NCBI GenBank assembly: GCA_009760855.2
Contig: WPIO01000063.1
Coordinates: 2,085,001 to 2,149,000, forward strand
Length of the DNA: 64,000 bases
Source: Cristatella mucedo
Taxonomy: Eukaryota; Bryozoa; Phylactolaemata; Cristatellidae
Reading direction: 5' to 3'
The position numbers and the translations under genes were made by a program. Shown here one piece after another: positions 23,561-35,728 of the stretch; position 1 is the first letter of the stretch; each line of letters begins with the position of its first letter. The notes under the pieces were generated by a model that searched no databases, was not told where the DNA came from, and saw nothing but the letters and a program-made list of their open reading frames with translations.

Positions 23561-24423
23561 GCCGGGAGACGGACAACGCACGGCGGAGGCGGCGGCGTTG
23601 TCTGTTTCCCTTGAGTCGCACTCTAGAGCTGCGGCGAAGGAACAACGCGACGAAGCGCCGCCGCACCGCCCGAGTCGCTCCTCCGACTTTCGACTTGGGA
23701 AGCCGCAAACGGCCCGCGGGTGGTGGCGGCGAGCGGGCCCGACCGACCGACCGACTAAATTCCGCCGGGCTGGCCGACGCTAGCGACGGGACGTTACGGC
23801 TCCCCCCAGACTCTTCGGCGCGCGCCGCGGCTGCGTCGCTCCAGTGTCGCTGGCGTCCAGGGGATTACCGGCTCTTGCCGAGGCCGCCTGACTGGTCACA
23901 CAACTCTGAGGAAAGAAAGAAAGAATCGGTATTCAGAGGGCTGCCGAGAAACTAGTCGATTGGCGAGGATCCGTCGCAACGCCTCGTAGTCAGGACATCC
24001 GGTGGAACTGCGAAAGAAGCGCTCGAGGGCCGGCGACCGCCTCGATCTGCTACGAACTTCGCGCTCGGCTGCTTCGTCCGTGGACCGCTAGCCGCCAGCC
24101 CGCTTTCATTGGCTCGTGGCACGGCTAAGGGCAAGGTCGACCTTTGCTGGACTCGCTGTCTGAGCGCGGCACTGAATACTCGAAAGGCCGCTGAGTTCGG
24201 TTCCGTTTCGAATTTCCGGTATGGCCGTGGTCGGACTAGGACAGCAGTGAACGGAAGCCGCGTGCCATGGCAGCAGCTCCGCTTAAGATGCGAAAGTAAA
24301 GCTAGCGTAGGGAAAAGAAAATGAATCTAGTAAATTTCCAAGGTCATGCTAGCGGACAGAGATGCAGCTTCGTCTTTCCTATCAAAGCGATGTCCTGGGA
24401 GGGAAAAGGCAGTGTAAAAATAA

Positions 24424-25168
24424 CAATAACAATAATAATAATAAAACATTTGTGTAGCACCATAGGAGAACTTAATCTCATTCTAGGTACTTTACACATG
24501 CTGTAAAGGAAGCATGCTCGAATGGTCAGTGGTAACGTCCGAATATCAACAAACATGACGTGGTTAGAGGCGACATGTACATTTGCACGTGTTAACATGT
24601 AAATACGGTAAGTGGTGGCATGCACAGTGTCAGTACGCACAACCTTAAAAAGGACGAATCTCAAGGACGCACACTAAATGCTGTAATAAGCAGGTCGTCA
24701 AGTCAGAGAATGTCGTGACTTCAGTCTTGAGTCCGGAGATCCAGGCTCCGGTACCACGCGAACAAAAGGCGCGGTCTCCAGAGGTTCGTACAAGGTGCAG
24801 ACAAACGACCCGGAAAGGCGGGTGGTACGATGCTTAGCCTGGCGGGGGAGTAGTTCTGATAGGTAGGCTGGCGCCAAAGAATGAAAGGACCTAAAAGCGA
24901 GCGGCCGAACCCTGGAGTCGATGCGCTGCTTGAATGGAAGCCAGTGCACGTCTGTGAGAATGGTGTGATGTGACAGCTGCGACGCTCACGACAGACAAGC
25001 CTAGCTGCAGAGTTTCGCACCAGATGTGAGCGCCTTATTGCAAAGGCTGGTAAACCACCAAGCAGCGAATGACAGAGGTCGACACGGAATGTCAAAAATG
25101 CATAGACCAATTTAAATGTGGCATCCCTGTCGAAGGATGTCTAAATTTGAGAAATGCTACGAGCTGAA
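24424..25168 (-). mobile_element. L2-A retrotransposon, 5'-truncated, antisense
   Basis: Starts with (AAT)n and the reverse complement of the family tail. The minus-strand translation gives [37 protein letters not shown], and a WLPFKQRI block with frameshifts. It covers only the last ~740 bp of the element. The next L2-A copy, in the opposite orientation, begins about 90 bp to the right. Confidence 0.85.
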
Positions 25169-25944
25169 AGTATGCGTGCTGACTGCGTGCATGTAGAGTG
25201 TAGAGAGCTTCGATTTGTGGCTGCTGCTTGCTTCGTTGTTTCGCGGGATTTCTGCATTTGAACTTCTGAAGACGCCGACGCGAAGCTGCCAAGTCCGCAG
25301 ATGCCGCAGGGGTCACCCGGTTTCGCGGAGGTCAAAGAGGAGAGTCAGAGGGAGCTGCGGCCCTCTGTGGCTAGAAATGCGTAATACCTGGACCAGCCTA
25401 CCTCTCTGATCTACTCGTTCGTACCAATCGATCCTAGCAAAGGCCAAGTCTAGCTTCTATAGAAGCATTGTTGAATCACAGATGCACAATCTAAAACTGC
25501 TGATGTCGACGATAGACCATCTCCTCAACCGCTCCCAGATGAGCTCCTTACCTGATGATCCTTGTGATGATCTAGCCGATCGCTTCTCGCGATTCTTTGT
25601 GCAGAAGATAGACAAGATCAGGGAATCCATCCCTGCGATGACAAACTCCCCACTAGAATGCTGTTCCCCGATTCCTGGCTGCACCTCAATGTCTACATTT
25701 AAGCAGGTCACTAGTGATCTAGTTCTGAATTTCATATCTCAATCAAAGAAGACAACAAGTCCTCTGGACCCTATTCCCACTGTCCTGCTCCTACGTTGCA
25801 TTGATCTGCTGCTGCCATGCATAAATAACATCATTAATATGTCATTAGCCTCAGGTCATGTCCCAGCACCTTTCAAAAAAGCTGTAGTCAGGCCACTTCT
25901 CAAGAAATCGACACTAGACCAAGAGAACTTAAGCAACTACCGAC

Positions 25945-26425
25945 TACGCTGACCCACAAGGCCCGCCACGGCTTAGCTCCTTCGTATCTAGCTGAACTGA
26001 ACTGCTGCATCAGTTTCAGACTGTTCGCGCCCTCAGGTCCTGTGTGGACAATAAATTAGCTGTCCCATTCCTCCGCTTAAAGACAGTTGGCGACAGAAGC
26101 TTTAGCTCTGCAGGTCCTAGACTGTGGAACTCGCTTCCACAATTCTTACGCAACGACAACTACTCTCCTACTGCCGACTATGGCACATCTTTTTCAGCGG
26201 TCCTGAACTGCTACTTCTATGCTACTCACTACCTCAACTGCTCTCCTGACTCTGCTATGCTTCCCACTTTCTCTTTGTTGCGTGAGACGAAGTCTGTTGG
26301 GTACCGAATGCGTACCGAAAGCCGCTTAGGCTGTGAGTTCGCTATACAAAACTCTCCTGCGTAACACCCACATGGTCTTTATGACTTTGTGGAGTTACTG
26401 ACGGAGATACATTACATTACATTAC
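25945..26425 (+). mobile_element. L2-B retrotransposon, 481-bp insertion inside L2-A
   Basis: Translates as the C-terminal end of another L2-type polymerase ORF (HKARHGLAPSYLAEL, GDRSFSSAGPRLWNSLPQFL). It ends in the pentamer repeat ACATTACATTAC rather than ATT. The flanking L2-A sequence is continuous if it is removed, as shown by the uninterrupted paralogue at 52.6 kb. One base of L2-A is missing and there is no target-site duplication. At ~26150-26425 it is almost identical to the pieces at 32.9 and 35.7 kb. Confidence 0.88.
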
Positions 26426-26468
26426 AGTCTACCTTCTACCATTCCTATTAAAGACACTGGAACGGGTC

Positions 26469-27764
26469 GTGGCAGACCAGCTAAACTCATATATCGAAAC
26501 CTCACACCTTGCTAGTAAGTTCCAGTCTGACTTTAGAGCTAATCACTCCACAGAGTCAGCATTGCTTCGGGTATACAACGACCTACTTAGGAATGTAGGC
26601 ATGGGTAGAGTGTCTCTGCTTGTTTTGCTCGAGCTTTCGGCAGCTTTTGATACCATCGATCACAAAGTTCTTCTCGAACGCCTCTCATCTCGCCTGGGCA
26701 TCACTGGCACTGCTCTGCAATGGTTCAGGTCCTACCTCAGTGGGAGACTACAGAGTATTGACGTGAATGGACAAAGATCATCTGAGGTACCTCTGAAATA
26801 TGGCGTACCTCAGGGCTCAGTGCTAGGTCCGGTTCTTTTCACGGTTTATACTCTCCCTCTTGCTGATGCGATTGCCAAGCACAATCTAGGCTTTCACTTC
26901 TATGCGGATGACACTCAGTTGTACCTTTGCTGTGATCCCTCCCAGCCTTCGAGCACCTCAAATTCTCTCAACTCACTTGCTGCATGTATTGATGACATCC
27001 GCACATGGATGGCAGCAAATTTTCTAAAACTAAATGACGATAAAACTAACTTACTAGTTATAGGCAAACCCAGTGTGAGTCAGAAATTGGAAAGGCTGAC
27101 GCTCAAAATTGGCTCTGCCAGCATATCTCTTGTTGAGTCAGCTCGAAATCTAGGTGTCATATTCCAAAGCGACCTCTCGTTAGACAACCATATCAGCTCC
27201 ACAGTCAAATCTGCCTATTTTCAGCTTCATAACATTGCTAAAATTCGGGCTTGTTTAGATAAGGATACCACATCTAAGTTGATCCATGCATTCGTGACAT
27301 CCCGTCTCGGCTTCTGTAACTCACTGCTTACTGGCCTACCGGCATGTGCGATCAGGCGATTGCAGCTGGTGCAAAACTCTGCAGCTAGGCTTGTCTGTCG
27401 TGAGCGTTGCAGTTGCCACATTACTCCACTTCTCGCCGACCTGCACTGGCTACCAGTCAAGCAACGGATTGACTTCAAGGTTTTGTCGCTCACTTTGAGG
27501 TCCCTTCATTCTATGGCTCCAGCCTATCTGTCAGATATACTACCCCATCAGGCCAAGCATCGTACCACTCGCTTTTCGGAATCCAACAGTCTAGAAATAC
27601 ATCATACAAACCTCAAATCCTTTGGAGACCGTGCATTTAGTTCGTATGCTCCCAAAGCCTGGAACTCCCTCCCGACCTGCGTCACAACATCCCTTGACTT
27701 GACCACATTTAAAAACAACTTAAAAACACACCTATTTAGGACAGCATTTAGTGGGTCCCCGTGA
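26469..27764 (+). CDS. L2-A reverse transcriptase, C-terminal part (open frame)
   Basis: Reverse transcriptase of an L2/CR1-clade non-LTR retrotransposon, which copies element RNA into DNA at the target site. A 431-residue frame without stops: a thumb/fingers block (FRANHSTESALLRVYND), palm motif A (LSAAFDTIDHKVLLERL) with its catalytic Asp, then YGVPQGSVLGPVLF, then the catalytic FHFYADDTQLY motif, then FLKLNDDKTNLLVIG. The C-terminal domain has the typical L2 order: QNSAARLVC, a HWLPVKQRI block, KAWNSLP, and a LKTHLFRTAF end. The first codon here is an internal GTG. The natural N-terminal half lies across the L2-B insertion and is out of frame after it. It is therefore a relic that cannot make a whole protein, though little decayed. 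Confidence 0.9.
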   Translation: MADQLNSYIETSHLASKFQSDFRANHSTESALLRVYNDLLRNVGMGRVSLLVLLELSAAFDTIDHKVLLERLSSRLGITGTALQWFRSYLSGRLQSIDVNGQRSSEVPLKYGVPQGSVLGPVLFTVYTLPLADAIAKHNLGFHFYADDTQLYLCCDPSQPSSTSNSLNSLAACIDDIRTWMAANFLKLNDDKTNLLVIGKPSVSQKLERLTLKIGSASISLVESARNLGVIFQSDLSLDNHISSTVKSAYFQLHNIAKIRACLDKDTTSKLIHAFVTSRLGFCNSLLTGLPACAIRRLQLVQNSAARLVCRERCSCHITPLLADLHWLPVKQRIDFKVLSLTLRSLHSMAPAYLSDILPHQAKHRTTRFSESNSLEIHHTNLKSFGDRAFSSYAPKAWNSLPTCVTTSLDLTTFKNNLKTHLFRTAFSGSP

Positions 27765-28003
27765 TTCGTCCTTGATGTGCTTATGCGTGCTGACACTGTG
27801 CATGCTGCCACTAACCAAATTTACACGCTGACCCTGTGTATGTCACCCCTAACCTGCTATTCATGCTGTTTGTTTGTTTATCAAGCATGATATTATTCAC
27901 CATTCAATTGCATTTCCCTTTGCAGCAAATGTAAAGCACTTAGAAAGAGATTGAGTTCCCTGAGGGTGCTTAATCAAGTGCATTATTATTATTATTGTTA
28001 TTA

Positions 28004-29387
28004 CTTAATTGCTTGGTTTTATTTCTCTCATATTTTTCTTTTTACAACTCATTGCCCAATTTTCCGAGGGCCGACTGAAATATGTTACTGCCGGAGCTTG
28101 TTGGTATGTTGCCACTACCATTAGCCATTCGACGATGGTGGCGCTCCGCTGTCAGCAAAACTGGGGAGAGAAATCGCTTGATGGAACTTGAGTTTTAGGG
28201 AACCGCCCAAACAGTAGAGCGTAGGCAAACAATGCAGGGGCAACGATGAGAAGATGAAACCGCATTATTGTAGCCACATCGAAGCGTATGAGTAAAGAGC
28301 AGTCCATTTCTCTCCCGAAGACAGGACGATGTCAGTGCGACAGTGCCGATATTTACGCACTAAACTATTCAATTAAATATTAATATCTGCTGGCTGTTAA
28401 TTGATGGCGCGCACGCGTATAAAATGGACGCCGCCAGTTTCCGGACGACAGCGAGTCTCCAGAATGAGAGCTAACTACGCTGTGGCCGCTCGGCGCTCCC
28501 ACCTGGCGTGCCAGCGCTGACGAAGAGCATCTGCGGAAGAGCTCAAAGAGCGCGGAAAAACCGGGTGCTCGTCTAGCGAAGCAAAACCGGGTGCTCGTCT
28601 ATGTACGTACGACCCGTCGTGCCGCGTCGCTGTGTGCCTGCTGCCCCTTTTAACAGAACTTTCCAGCAGCGACAAGAGCTTCAGTTCCAGTTTGAAGCAC
28701 CAAAAAGCGCGTTCATCATTCGACAAGTCGTTTTATTTGTCATATCAGCTGGCTCGTTATTGAATTTGAACCCAGCGGCAGCGTTGGCTAAAGCATGTTT
28801 GCGTGATAGAAAAAGGCGGGCTTGTCAAGAGTAAATCCTAGGTGGCACCTAAACCGCTGCTTACTCTTTCAATGAAGATGACGTGTCCCTCAGTAAGCGC
28901 GAGTGTGATTATTTATTCAAGTAGATTTTCACTGAATTTAACGGGAAAAGCAGAGCTTCACAGCATTTATCGGCCTAAAAACTATTCATGGCATTTAACA
29001 TTCTCCGCCGGTTGGCATCCTGATGTTTCTCGTTACAGTCAAACAATCTAGACTAGCAATATATTCTTTCAAGTTCCACTGAGAGCCTCCGAGATGGATG
29101 ATACGCTCTGGGATGCTGCAGCCATCCAGCGTAAACCGTAGCCACGTGCGTTTGCCACAGTAAGCCTTGCGTCCCATTATGGATTTAGGGGGCGTGTCGC
29201 CACGATTTAAAGGTCGGCCTTGATCCAGATGGCCCCCCATCGTGTAAATCGCGATCCCACAAAATCCTGGCAAAGGTGCGACTCTTGCTTCTCGACCGTG
29301 GACCCTGAATCCTGACAGCACCTGCCTGCCGAAAAACAGGCCTTGCGATATTGGCTTGGTGTTCCCGCGCTGTCTATATCTGTGCTC
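28004..29387. other. Noncoding, no recognised feature
   Basis: A TATA-like TATAAAATGG occurs at 28419-28428, followed by an 18-codon open frame only. A 19-bp direct repeat (AAAACCGGGTGCTCGTCTA) occurs twice at about 28557-28602. No exon was identified. Confidence 0.4.
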
Positions 29388-29440
29388 AAATAAATAAAAA
29401 TATAATTCATTTGTATGGCGCCCTAAGAGAACCTATTGCC
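29388..29440 (-). mobile_element. SINE S1 3' tail fragment
   Basis: On the minus strand GTTCTCTTAGGGCGCCATAC followed by AAATGAATTATA and a TTTATTTATT end matches the S1 tails at 40.2 and 48.3 kb. The tRNA-like head is absent. Confidence 0.6.
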
Positions 29441-29494
29441 ATATATGTATACCTTGTCCTATATACCTTGTCCTTGGTCGTTAATGTCGAGCAT

Positions 29495-30360
29495 CTTAAT
29501 GTTATGTATCTCCGTCAATGTGTAGCTCCACAAAGTCGCAAGGACTACGTGTGTGTTACGCAGGAGAGCTGTGTATAGCGAACTCGCGGCCTACGCGGCT
29601 TTCGGTAAGCATACGGGAGCCAACAGACTTCATCTCACGTAACAAAGAGAATTGAGAAGCATGGCAAAGCCAGGAGAGCACAGTTGAAGCAGTGAGTAGC
29701 ATGGAAGTAGCAGCTCAGAACCGCTGGAAATGATGCACCACAGTCGGCATCGGGAGAGTAGTTGTCGTTGCGTAAGAGCAGTGGGAGTGAGTTTCACAGT
29801 CTAGGGCCTGCAGAGAAAAAGCTTCAGCCGCCAACGGTCTGTGAGTGGAGGAACTGGAAAGCCGATTTAGTGTGCATACAGGTCCTGAGGGCCCGGGGAG
29901 GCTGAAACTGGTGCAGCAGTTCACCTAGGTATGGAGGAGCCAAGCCGCAGCAGGCCTTTTGGGTCAGCGTAAGAACCTCACCCTGTATCCGTTGATCAAC
30001 AGGCAGCCATCCTAGCTGCTTCAGCAAAGGAGCCACTTGGTCAAACATCTGGGATTTATAAACAAGCGTTGCAGCCACATTTAATCGCCAGCTGCATAGT
30101 GACATAGTGACTTTCTTTGATACCCCAGCCTAAAGGGAATTACAGTAATCCAGCCAAGACAGAACAATGGAGCTAGTTAGATTTTTTGCAAGCCGCCATG
30201 GAAGACAGTTCTTAACATTAGATAAAGGGAAGCAGTCTTCTTAACGAAGCCTTCAAAATTTAAGCAGCTGTTGAAGACGACACCTAAATTCCGAGTACAT
30301 ACATCACGGCAGCATCCCCAATTAGAAGAGCAAACCCGTCTAGTGCAACCACTTTTTTCC
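29495..30360 (-). mobile_element. L2-B retrotransposon, antisense, diverged
   Basis: The minus-strand translation shows CTRNLGVVFNSCLNFEGFVK, then LLKQLGWLPVDQRIQGEVLT, then GLAPPYLGELLHQF, then the short-element region ending in the ACATAAC-type tail. This is the same order as the L2-B insertion at 25945. Frameshifts are present. It extends further 5' than the other L2-B pieces and so helps define the family. Confidence 0.8.
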
Positions 30361-31264
30361 GTTTTAAACTGTTGGTGGCGGTCATCGGCTGTGCGAATCA
30401 AAACAACATGCAGCACTCCCATTGGCCGCGCGGAGTGGTCGGTGTGAGTCTGGCTGGGGCTGGGGGGGGGGGTGGACATCGTTGTGGGCGCGGTCACGCC
30501 CACAACGTCTCCTCGATGCACCTCCCGGCGAATGTTAGCCTTCCACCTTTCTGTTTTTATCGCCCGCCACCTCGCTCTCTGATTCTTATGCGACTAGCTC
30601 GTAGGTTCTCATAAGCAGGGACTCTCTTGGAACGTTACGACGATTTCGCCGGTCGAGTTGTCTCCCATGCTTTTCACAGCAATGAAGAAGTCGTGTGCCT
30701 TGACAGGTGCCCATGACTGGTCGGTTGCTAAGTCTTGCCCGAGTTTTGGCCAAGAAGTAGAACTCGCAATCCGCACGACTCCACTGAAAATCCTCCTCAA
30801 ATCGCCAACATGAAGCTCCAATTTACATTGCATATAAGACTGGACACAATTCAAAGTGCACACATTAAACGTCACTCTATTGTACGAAAGCGTTCTCATG
30901 CAATGCACTGCAATCGAATGCAACGGCCCGGCCCCATCGGCGCCGCAATCAACCGCAATCCGCCGTGAAGCGAGCAGAGCGCGTACACTAGAGGCTCTAA
31001 TCGCGATTGCACGCTGCTCTACTCTTCGGTTATTGTGTACCCGCAAAATTTCACTACAATTGCCTTCATCATTCTGTGGCTCTGGGCCAAACCAGCGGGG
31101 CAACAAGCTGAGTGTATGTGTTCGGCCATTTCTAAGCAGTCATTAGAAAATAATAGGGTTTTCCGTGATGGAGTGATGGTTGATATCACGAGCATAGCAG
31201 AGACGCGTAGAAAAATCTAATAACCAACTCGTATATAATTGCCGACGAGTTCTTCATAATTACA

Positions 31265-34200
31265 GCAATAATAACAACAACAAAAATTCGATATTTGTAA
31301 AGCATCCTAAAAGAGCTAAATCTCCTCCTAGGCAGCGTGTCAATGCTGTACAGGAAGCATGCTGTTTTTATAGTGACAACATGCAGAGTTTCGGCACGCA
31401 TATAAGCCGACTAAGAACAATTCGCATGGGCTTGCGAGGGCTGTGAGAAACAGGTGCATGTTTAGCTACTTTTAAAATGTCGATCGTGTCGTCAACCGGA
31501 GTGAGCTCCTGGCTTTGGGAGCATGCGAGCACTGAGTTTCCACATTGAGTTTGATAACTGATTGAGGCTCAGCTAAACGACTCCGAGTCGCCCGAGCTGC
31601 TGGTACGATGACGTAGCCGGATCCGGAAGTAGTTCGAGTAGGTAGGCAGGAGCAGAAGAACGAAGGTACCTAAATGTGAGGGGGGACTTAGTCGATGCGC
31701 CGGTTGATGGGAAGCCAGTGAAGGTCAGTGAGAAGTGGTGTGATGCGACTGCAACGTTTACGATTGACAAGAGTGGTGTGAGTTTGTACACCAACTGTAA
31801 GCACCTAATTGCACTGACAGGACGACCAGCTTCGAGTAGTGAGTTGCAGAAGCCGAGACGGGAAATCGTAAAAGCATAGAGCAACGTTAATTAAGATATC
31901 CCTGCCTAAGCAGGTCTGAGTTTTTGCAATGTTGCATAGGTGAAATTAGACAGATTTGAATGTGGAGCTGATGTCGTCCAATCAAAGGTCACTAGGACAC
32001 CCAGATATCGTGCAGCTGCAGGAGATACGCTTGCTGGGCACTTTTTTGAGGGATAGGTTTTCCAATTTCTGAGTAACACTGGGTTTTCCTATAATTAACA
32101 AGGTGTTTTTATAGTCGTTTAATTTGAGAAAGTGTGCTGTCATCCAAGTGCAAATGACAGCAATACGTACAGCAACAGAGTAGTGAGACTTCAGCTGTAA
32201 TGCACGAAGGCATATAAAAGCATTGCCTGTCATCTGCATACAATAAAAGCCTATATAGTGTTCTACAATTAAAATAGAAAGAAAGGATTTAGAGGTTCTT
32301 CGGATGAATGATGTCCGCTGACATAAATGCTCTGAAGTTTCTCACTGAAATAGGACCTAAACCGTTACAGGGCAGTGATATTCAGGCGAGACGAGACTCG
32401 TTAAAAGAGACTTGGTGATCAATGAACAAAACAAGCACATATAGTGAGACTCTACTTAAATCTGCATTCCTGAGAAGATCTTCTCATAATACGAATACAT
32501 TCGCAGCAGTGCTGACTCTGTGGAGTGATTATAACTAAAAGCTGACCGGAGCTTTCTTGCTAAGCTCGAAGGTTTGATGAGTTTAGTCGGTCTGCCACTA
32601 CTCATTACAATGTAGTTGATAGGAACTGCAGTGGGGAGGCTGCGCAGAAGTTGCTTAAGCTCTTCTAGTCTAGTGTTGCCCAATTAACGAGTGGCCGAAC
32701 AACCTTTTTCAAAAATTCAGGGACAAGACCTTAGGCTAAGGACATATTTATTATGCTATTTGAACAAGGCAGCAGCAAATCTATGCATCGCACAAGTAGG
32801 ACAGTAGGGATCTAGAGGTGTAGAGGGCAAAAAGTTTTCTCAGACTGGGGTATGAACTTTGAGATGAGGTCACTAGTGGCAGACATGAAGATGTGCATCG
32901 AGGTCTTACGAAACGACAACTACTCTCCAACTGCCGACTATGGCACATCTTTTTCAGCGGTCCTGAACTGCTACTTCTATGCTACTCACTACCTCAACTG
33001 CTCTCATGACTCTGCTATGCTTCCCACTTTCTCTTTGTTGCGTGAGACGAAGTCTGTTGGGTACCGAATGCGTACCGAAAGCCGCTTAGGCTGTGAGTTC
33101 GCTATATAAAACTCTCCTGCGTAACACCCACATGGTCTTTATGACTTTGTGGAGTTACTGACGGAGATACATTACTGCACGGAGCTGAGTGAGAGGAGTC
33201 CAGTGGGCGTGCTATCTCGGGGACGGACTGTTTGATCTAATCTATCTTGCTGATAAAGAAGTTAAGATAATAGATCTGCTAGATCCCCCCCAAGATCGCA
33301 AGGCGGGGTACTATCTTGAGAGCGGTTAAGGTGGTTGATGGTCAACATCAGCATTTTTGACTTGCACATCTGCGATTCGACTTTGTCTTTACAGAGACTG
33401 GACTTGGTATAAGCTATGATAGATTGGTATGATCTACACTAGCTCGCTTTCGCAAGCTTGCGCGTAGTCATCCTAGCTAGTTCGATATCTGCAGTAAACC
33501 GCAGGCCACCATGACAAAGGCGTAGCATATACTGCACACAGTCAGGGGAGAAAAAATGACCAGAACTTCGGCCAAGTATCGTATAGTAGCATTCCACCAG
33601 CGTTGACAGTTCGAATGGAGGATTGAGCAGCAGCAGCAGGGGCGAGGAAGATTTTTTCGATCTGAGGATCATGCATCAGTGTCAAGTTTCTTGAGGTTTT
33701 TCAAATCGACGACGATTCTCGTTATCGATTTGTACCACGACTGCAAACTGAATGAGATCCGAATATAGTCAGTCAGATGTGCAGAATTTGGCAGCAATAG
33801 GGGTTGACAGCAAACAATCGTGGGAGAATATTAGGTCGAGTGTGTGCCCTTTAAAGATTGGTGTGGGGCCACGCAAATGAGCTAAATGAGAAAATGAATC
33901 GGTCAGTGTACGAAATTCGATCTTTTCGAGGGGTCAGTTAAGTCTTCCGACATGAACCTAGAACGAGGAGGGAACTATTTCTTGTCACAGAATCGAAAAG
34001 TGGTCACAGAAATAAGCCACAGTATCGGCGAAAGCAAACAGGTAAAAGGGGTCGTCGACAGTCGCGTCCAGTATTAATTACAAGGAGTTTATTGCACCAC
34101 TGAACGTGCTTTCCATGTGCACACGTTAAGATTAGTGCCCGAGGTAATAGTAGGCCTGACGACCACTAAGTTTGAGAATGCTTTTAATGCATCGGCCGAT

Positions 34201-34830
34201 GCTGGTGCCTGGCGGCAGAGCTCGGCGAGTACGGCTATGCATGCACATTAGCAGGGCTCAACAATCCAATCCATTTGATTTGGTCAATGTTTGAAAGATA
34301 ATTTAGGTCTTTTATAGGAGGTAGGTTGTAAGTGGAACTTGAGGGTTGAGTGGAAATAGTCACTTGAACACGGAGATTTTCTCAAGCATCGAAAGTAAAG
34401 CTATGCTAGTCCTATTACCGAACGTCAGCAGCAAGTAGTTTGGACAGCTTTGCACACCCATTCCTCAAAACTGCACACAGTTCAATCTACCAGTCACGGA
34501 CCACATACAGCGGTTAAGTATTTATGACTTGAATACGTTGTCTAGTAGGTAAGAAGAGACCTCATTTACACCAGAGACCCGGTAGGCTTTCTCCGACGGC
34601 TAAGATGGATTGATCCGACTGTGTCGCTTGGTCATAGCTTTTCGGTAGCATGCACTAGAAGCAACTTGCCCCAAGTATGCACTGCAGACCGCCCAATCGT
34701 GTTAATTGCCAGTTGGGAAGCCTCAAGATCTAGAATCCACGCCGACGCACCAACGCAGTCCCATCTAGAACATTTTATATAATATTTGGGCATCCACGTA
34801 CTCCAATGCTCCAAGAGGGATCACTGAGAT
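31265..34830 (-). mobile_element. Near-full-length L2-A retrotransposon, antisense, degenerate, interrupted by L2-B
   Basis: Read from right to left: a ~700-bp 5' region, endonuclease remnants (HTLDLIFSHDCLLSTPIA with the downstream SD), and the linker CRSYQSIIAYTKSSLCKDKV. The reverse transcriptase follows (CIDLLLPCSNSIINMSLA, KLRSAF-YNHSTESALLRMY), then the C-terminal domain. The tail and AAT/AAC repeat lie at 31265-31290. L2-A continuity is broken only by the plus-strand L2-B piece at 32904-33175. Many stops and frameshifts mark it as old. It is the only copy here that keeps the 5' half. Confidence 0.82.
32904..33175 (+). mobile_element. L2-B short element (272 bp) inserted in L2-A
   Basis: Begins TCTTACGAAACGACAACTAC and ends GGAGATACATTAC. 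It is almost identical to 35729-36003 and to 26149-26425. The L2-A sequence on either side (CATCGAGG and TGCACGGAG, plus-strand reading) joins without duplicated or missing bases, so there is no target-site duplication. Confidence 0.85.
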
Positions 34831-34894
34831 CATAATAATTAAGTAAACGAGTTCTTGACACAATGTGAATCCCTTTCTCCAATAGCTTCACTCA

Positions 34895-35085
34895 TAGCAT
34901 AAAAAAGGAACGGTTCCACACAGTTCTTTTCTGGGTCCATTCTAATTGTCCTACGTGTGCTTATGCAAGCTGAGGCAGCACATGTTATCACTTAACATGT
35001 CGACATCGCTTCCCTTACAGCACGTCTGAAGTGCCTAGAAAGAGATCAAGTTCTCGATGGGCGCAGTGAAAACGTCTTATTGTTA
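34895..35085 (+). mobile_element. L2-A 3' end fragment
   Basis: Matches the family from GGGTCCATTCTAATTGTCCT through GTGCCTAGAAAGAGATCAAG to GGGCGCAGTG, and ends in TTATTGTTATAATCATT. Only the noncoding 3' end remains. Confidence 0.75.
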
Positions 35086-35728
35086 TAATCATTAATATGT
35101 TAGAGCAACTACAGGTTTCTTACATTAGGATGACACCAGTCAAATGTTGGCTGTCGAGCAGAATGCGAATCGCTTTCTACTTGGAAGTATGACTAGATAT
35201 GTTCAGTCATATTCAGACCGCTCTGATAACCTGCACCCTATAATCGATTTTTCATTTTATCCAGCGAAATGGGTGTAGCTCAATGAGTTGTCATCACGAC
35301 TAAACTTCTCATCAACAGAAAGAAGATACACATTTCACAGTATGGCTTCCGACAATCCAGCCACTCGATCAACTAAAGAACCAAGTTTTCACAATCAAAG
35401 CAAGGTATTTTTTAAAAATTTCTGATGACCACTGGGGGATACCTAAACTCCAAATTACCCAAGATTCAAACCGCTGGAGTTTTTCCGGACAGGAAGAGAG
35501 TGCTGCTTTTGCCAATGTTGGGGTAGAGATCAATTTTAAGTAAGCAACAGGTGCGGATGGCAAAACTCACTCATTAATCATTAGGCGACGTATTTAAAGT
35601 AACCCAAAGTCGACCGAAGGGTCGGAAGAAACTTGACCAACCAGACTATAGAGTATGAGTGCGACCTGTGGCCTCCAATGAATGGCCATGATTTCACGCA
35701 GAAACCGTTGCTATAAGGAATCCTCTTA

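Larger units (their letters stand above)
25260..28003 (+). mobile_element. L2-A retrotransposon, long copy, split by an L2-B insertion
   Basis: Starts in the linker before the reverse transcriptase (a stop lies near 25403; YQSILAKAKSSFYRS follows). It continues through LADRFSRFFVQKID and PAPFKKAVVRPLLKK to NYR at 25941. It is then interrupted by 25945-26425 and resumes at 26426 with the palm and C-terminal region. The 3' end carries the standard tail (GCAAATGTAAAGCAC, GAGATTGAGTTCCCTGAGGG) and an ATT repeat at 27982-28003. The endonuclease half is missing. Confidence 0.92.

Noticed and set aside
26469..27764. Host gene interpretation of the 431-residue frame
   Set aside because: The motifs are those of an L2/CR1 reverse transcriptase, it is repeated many times in the window, and it ends in an element tail.
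28418..28520. TATA-like box followed by an ATG
   Set aside because: The ATG opens only 18 codons and no exon follows. Probably chance.
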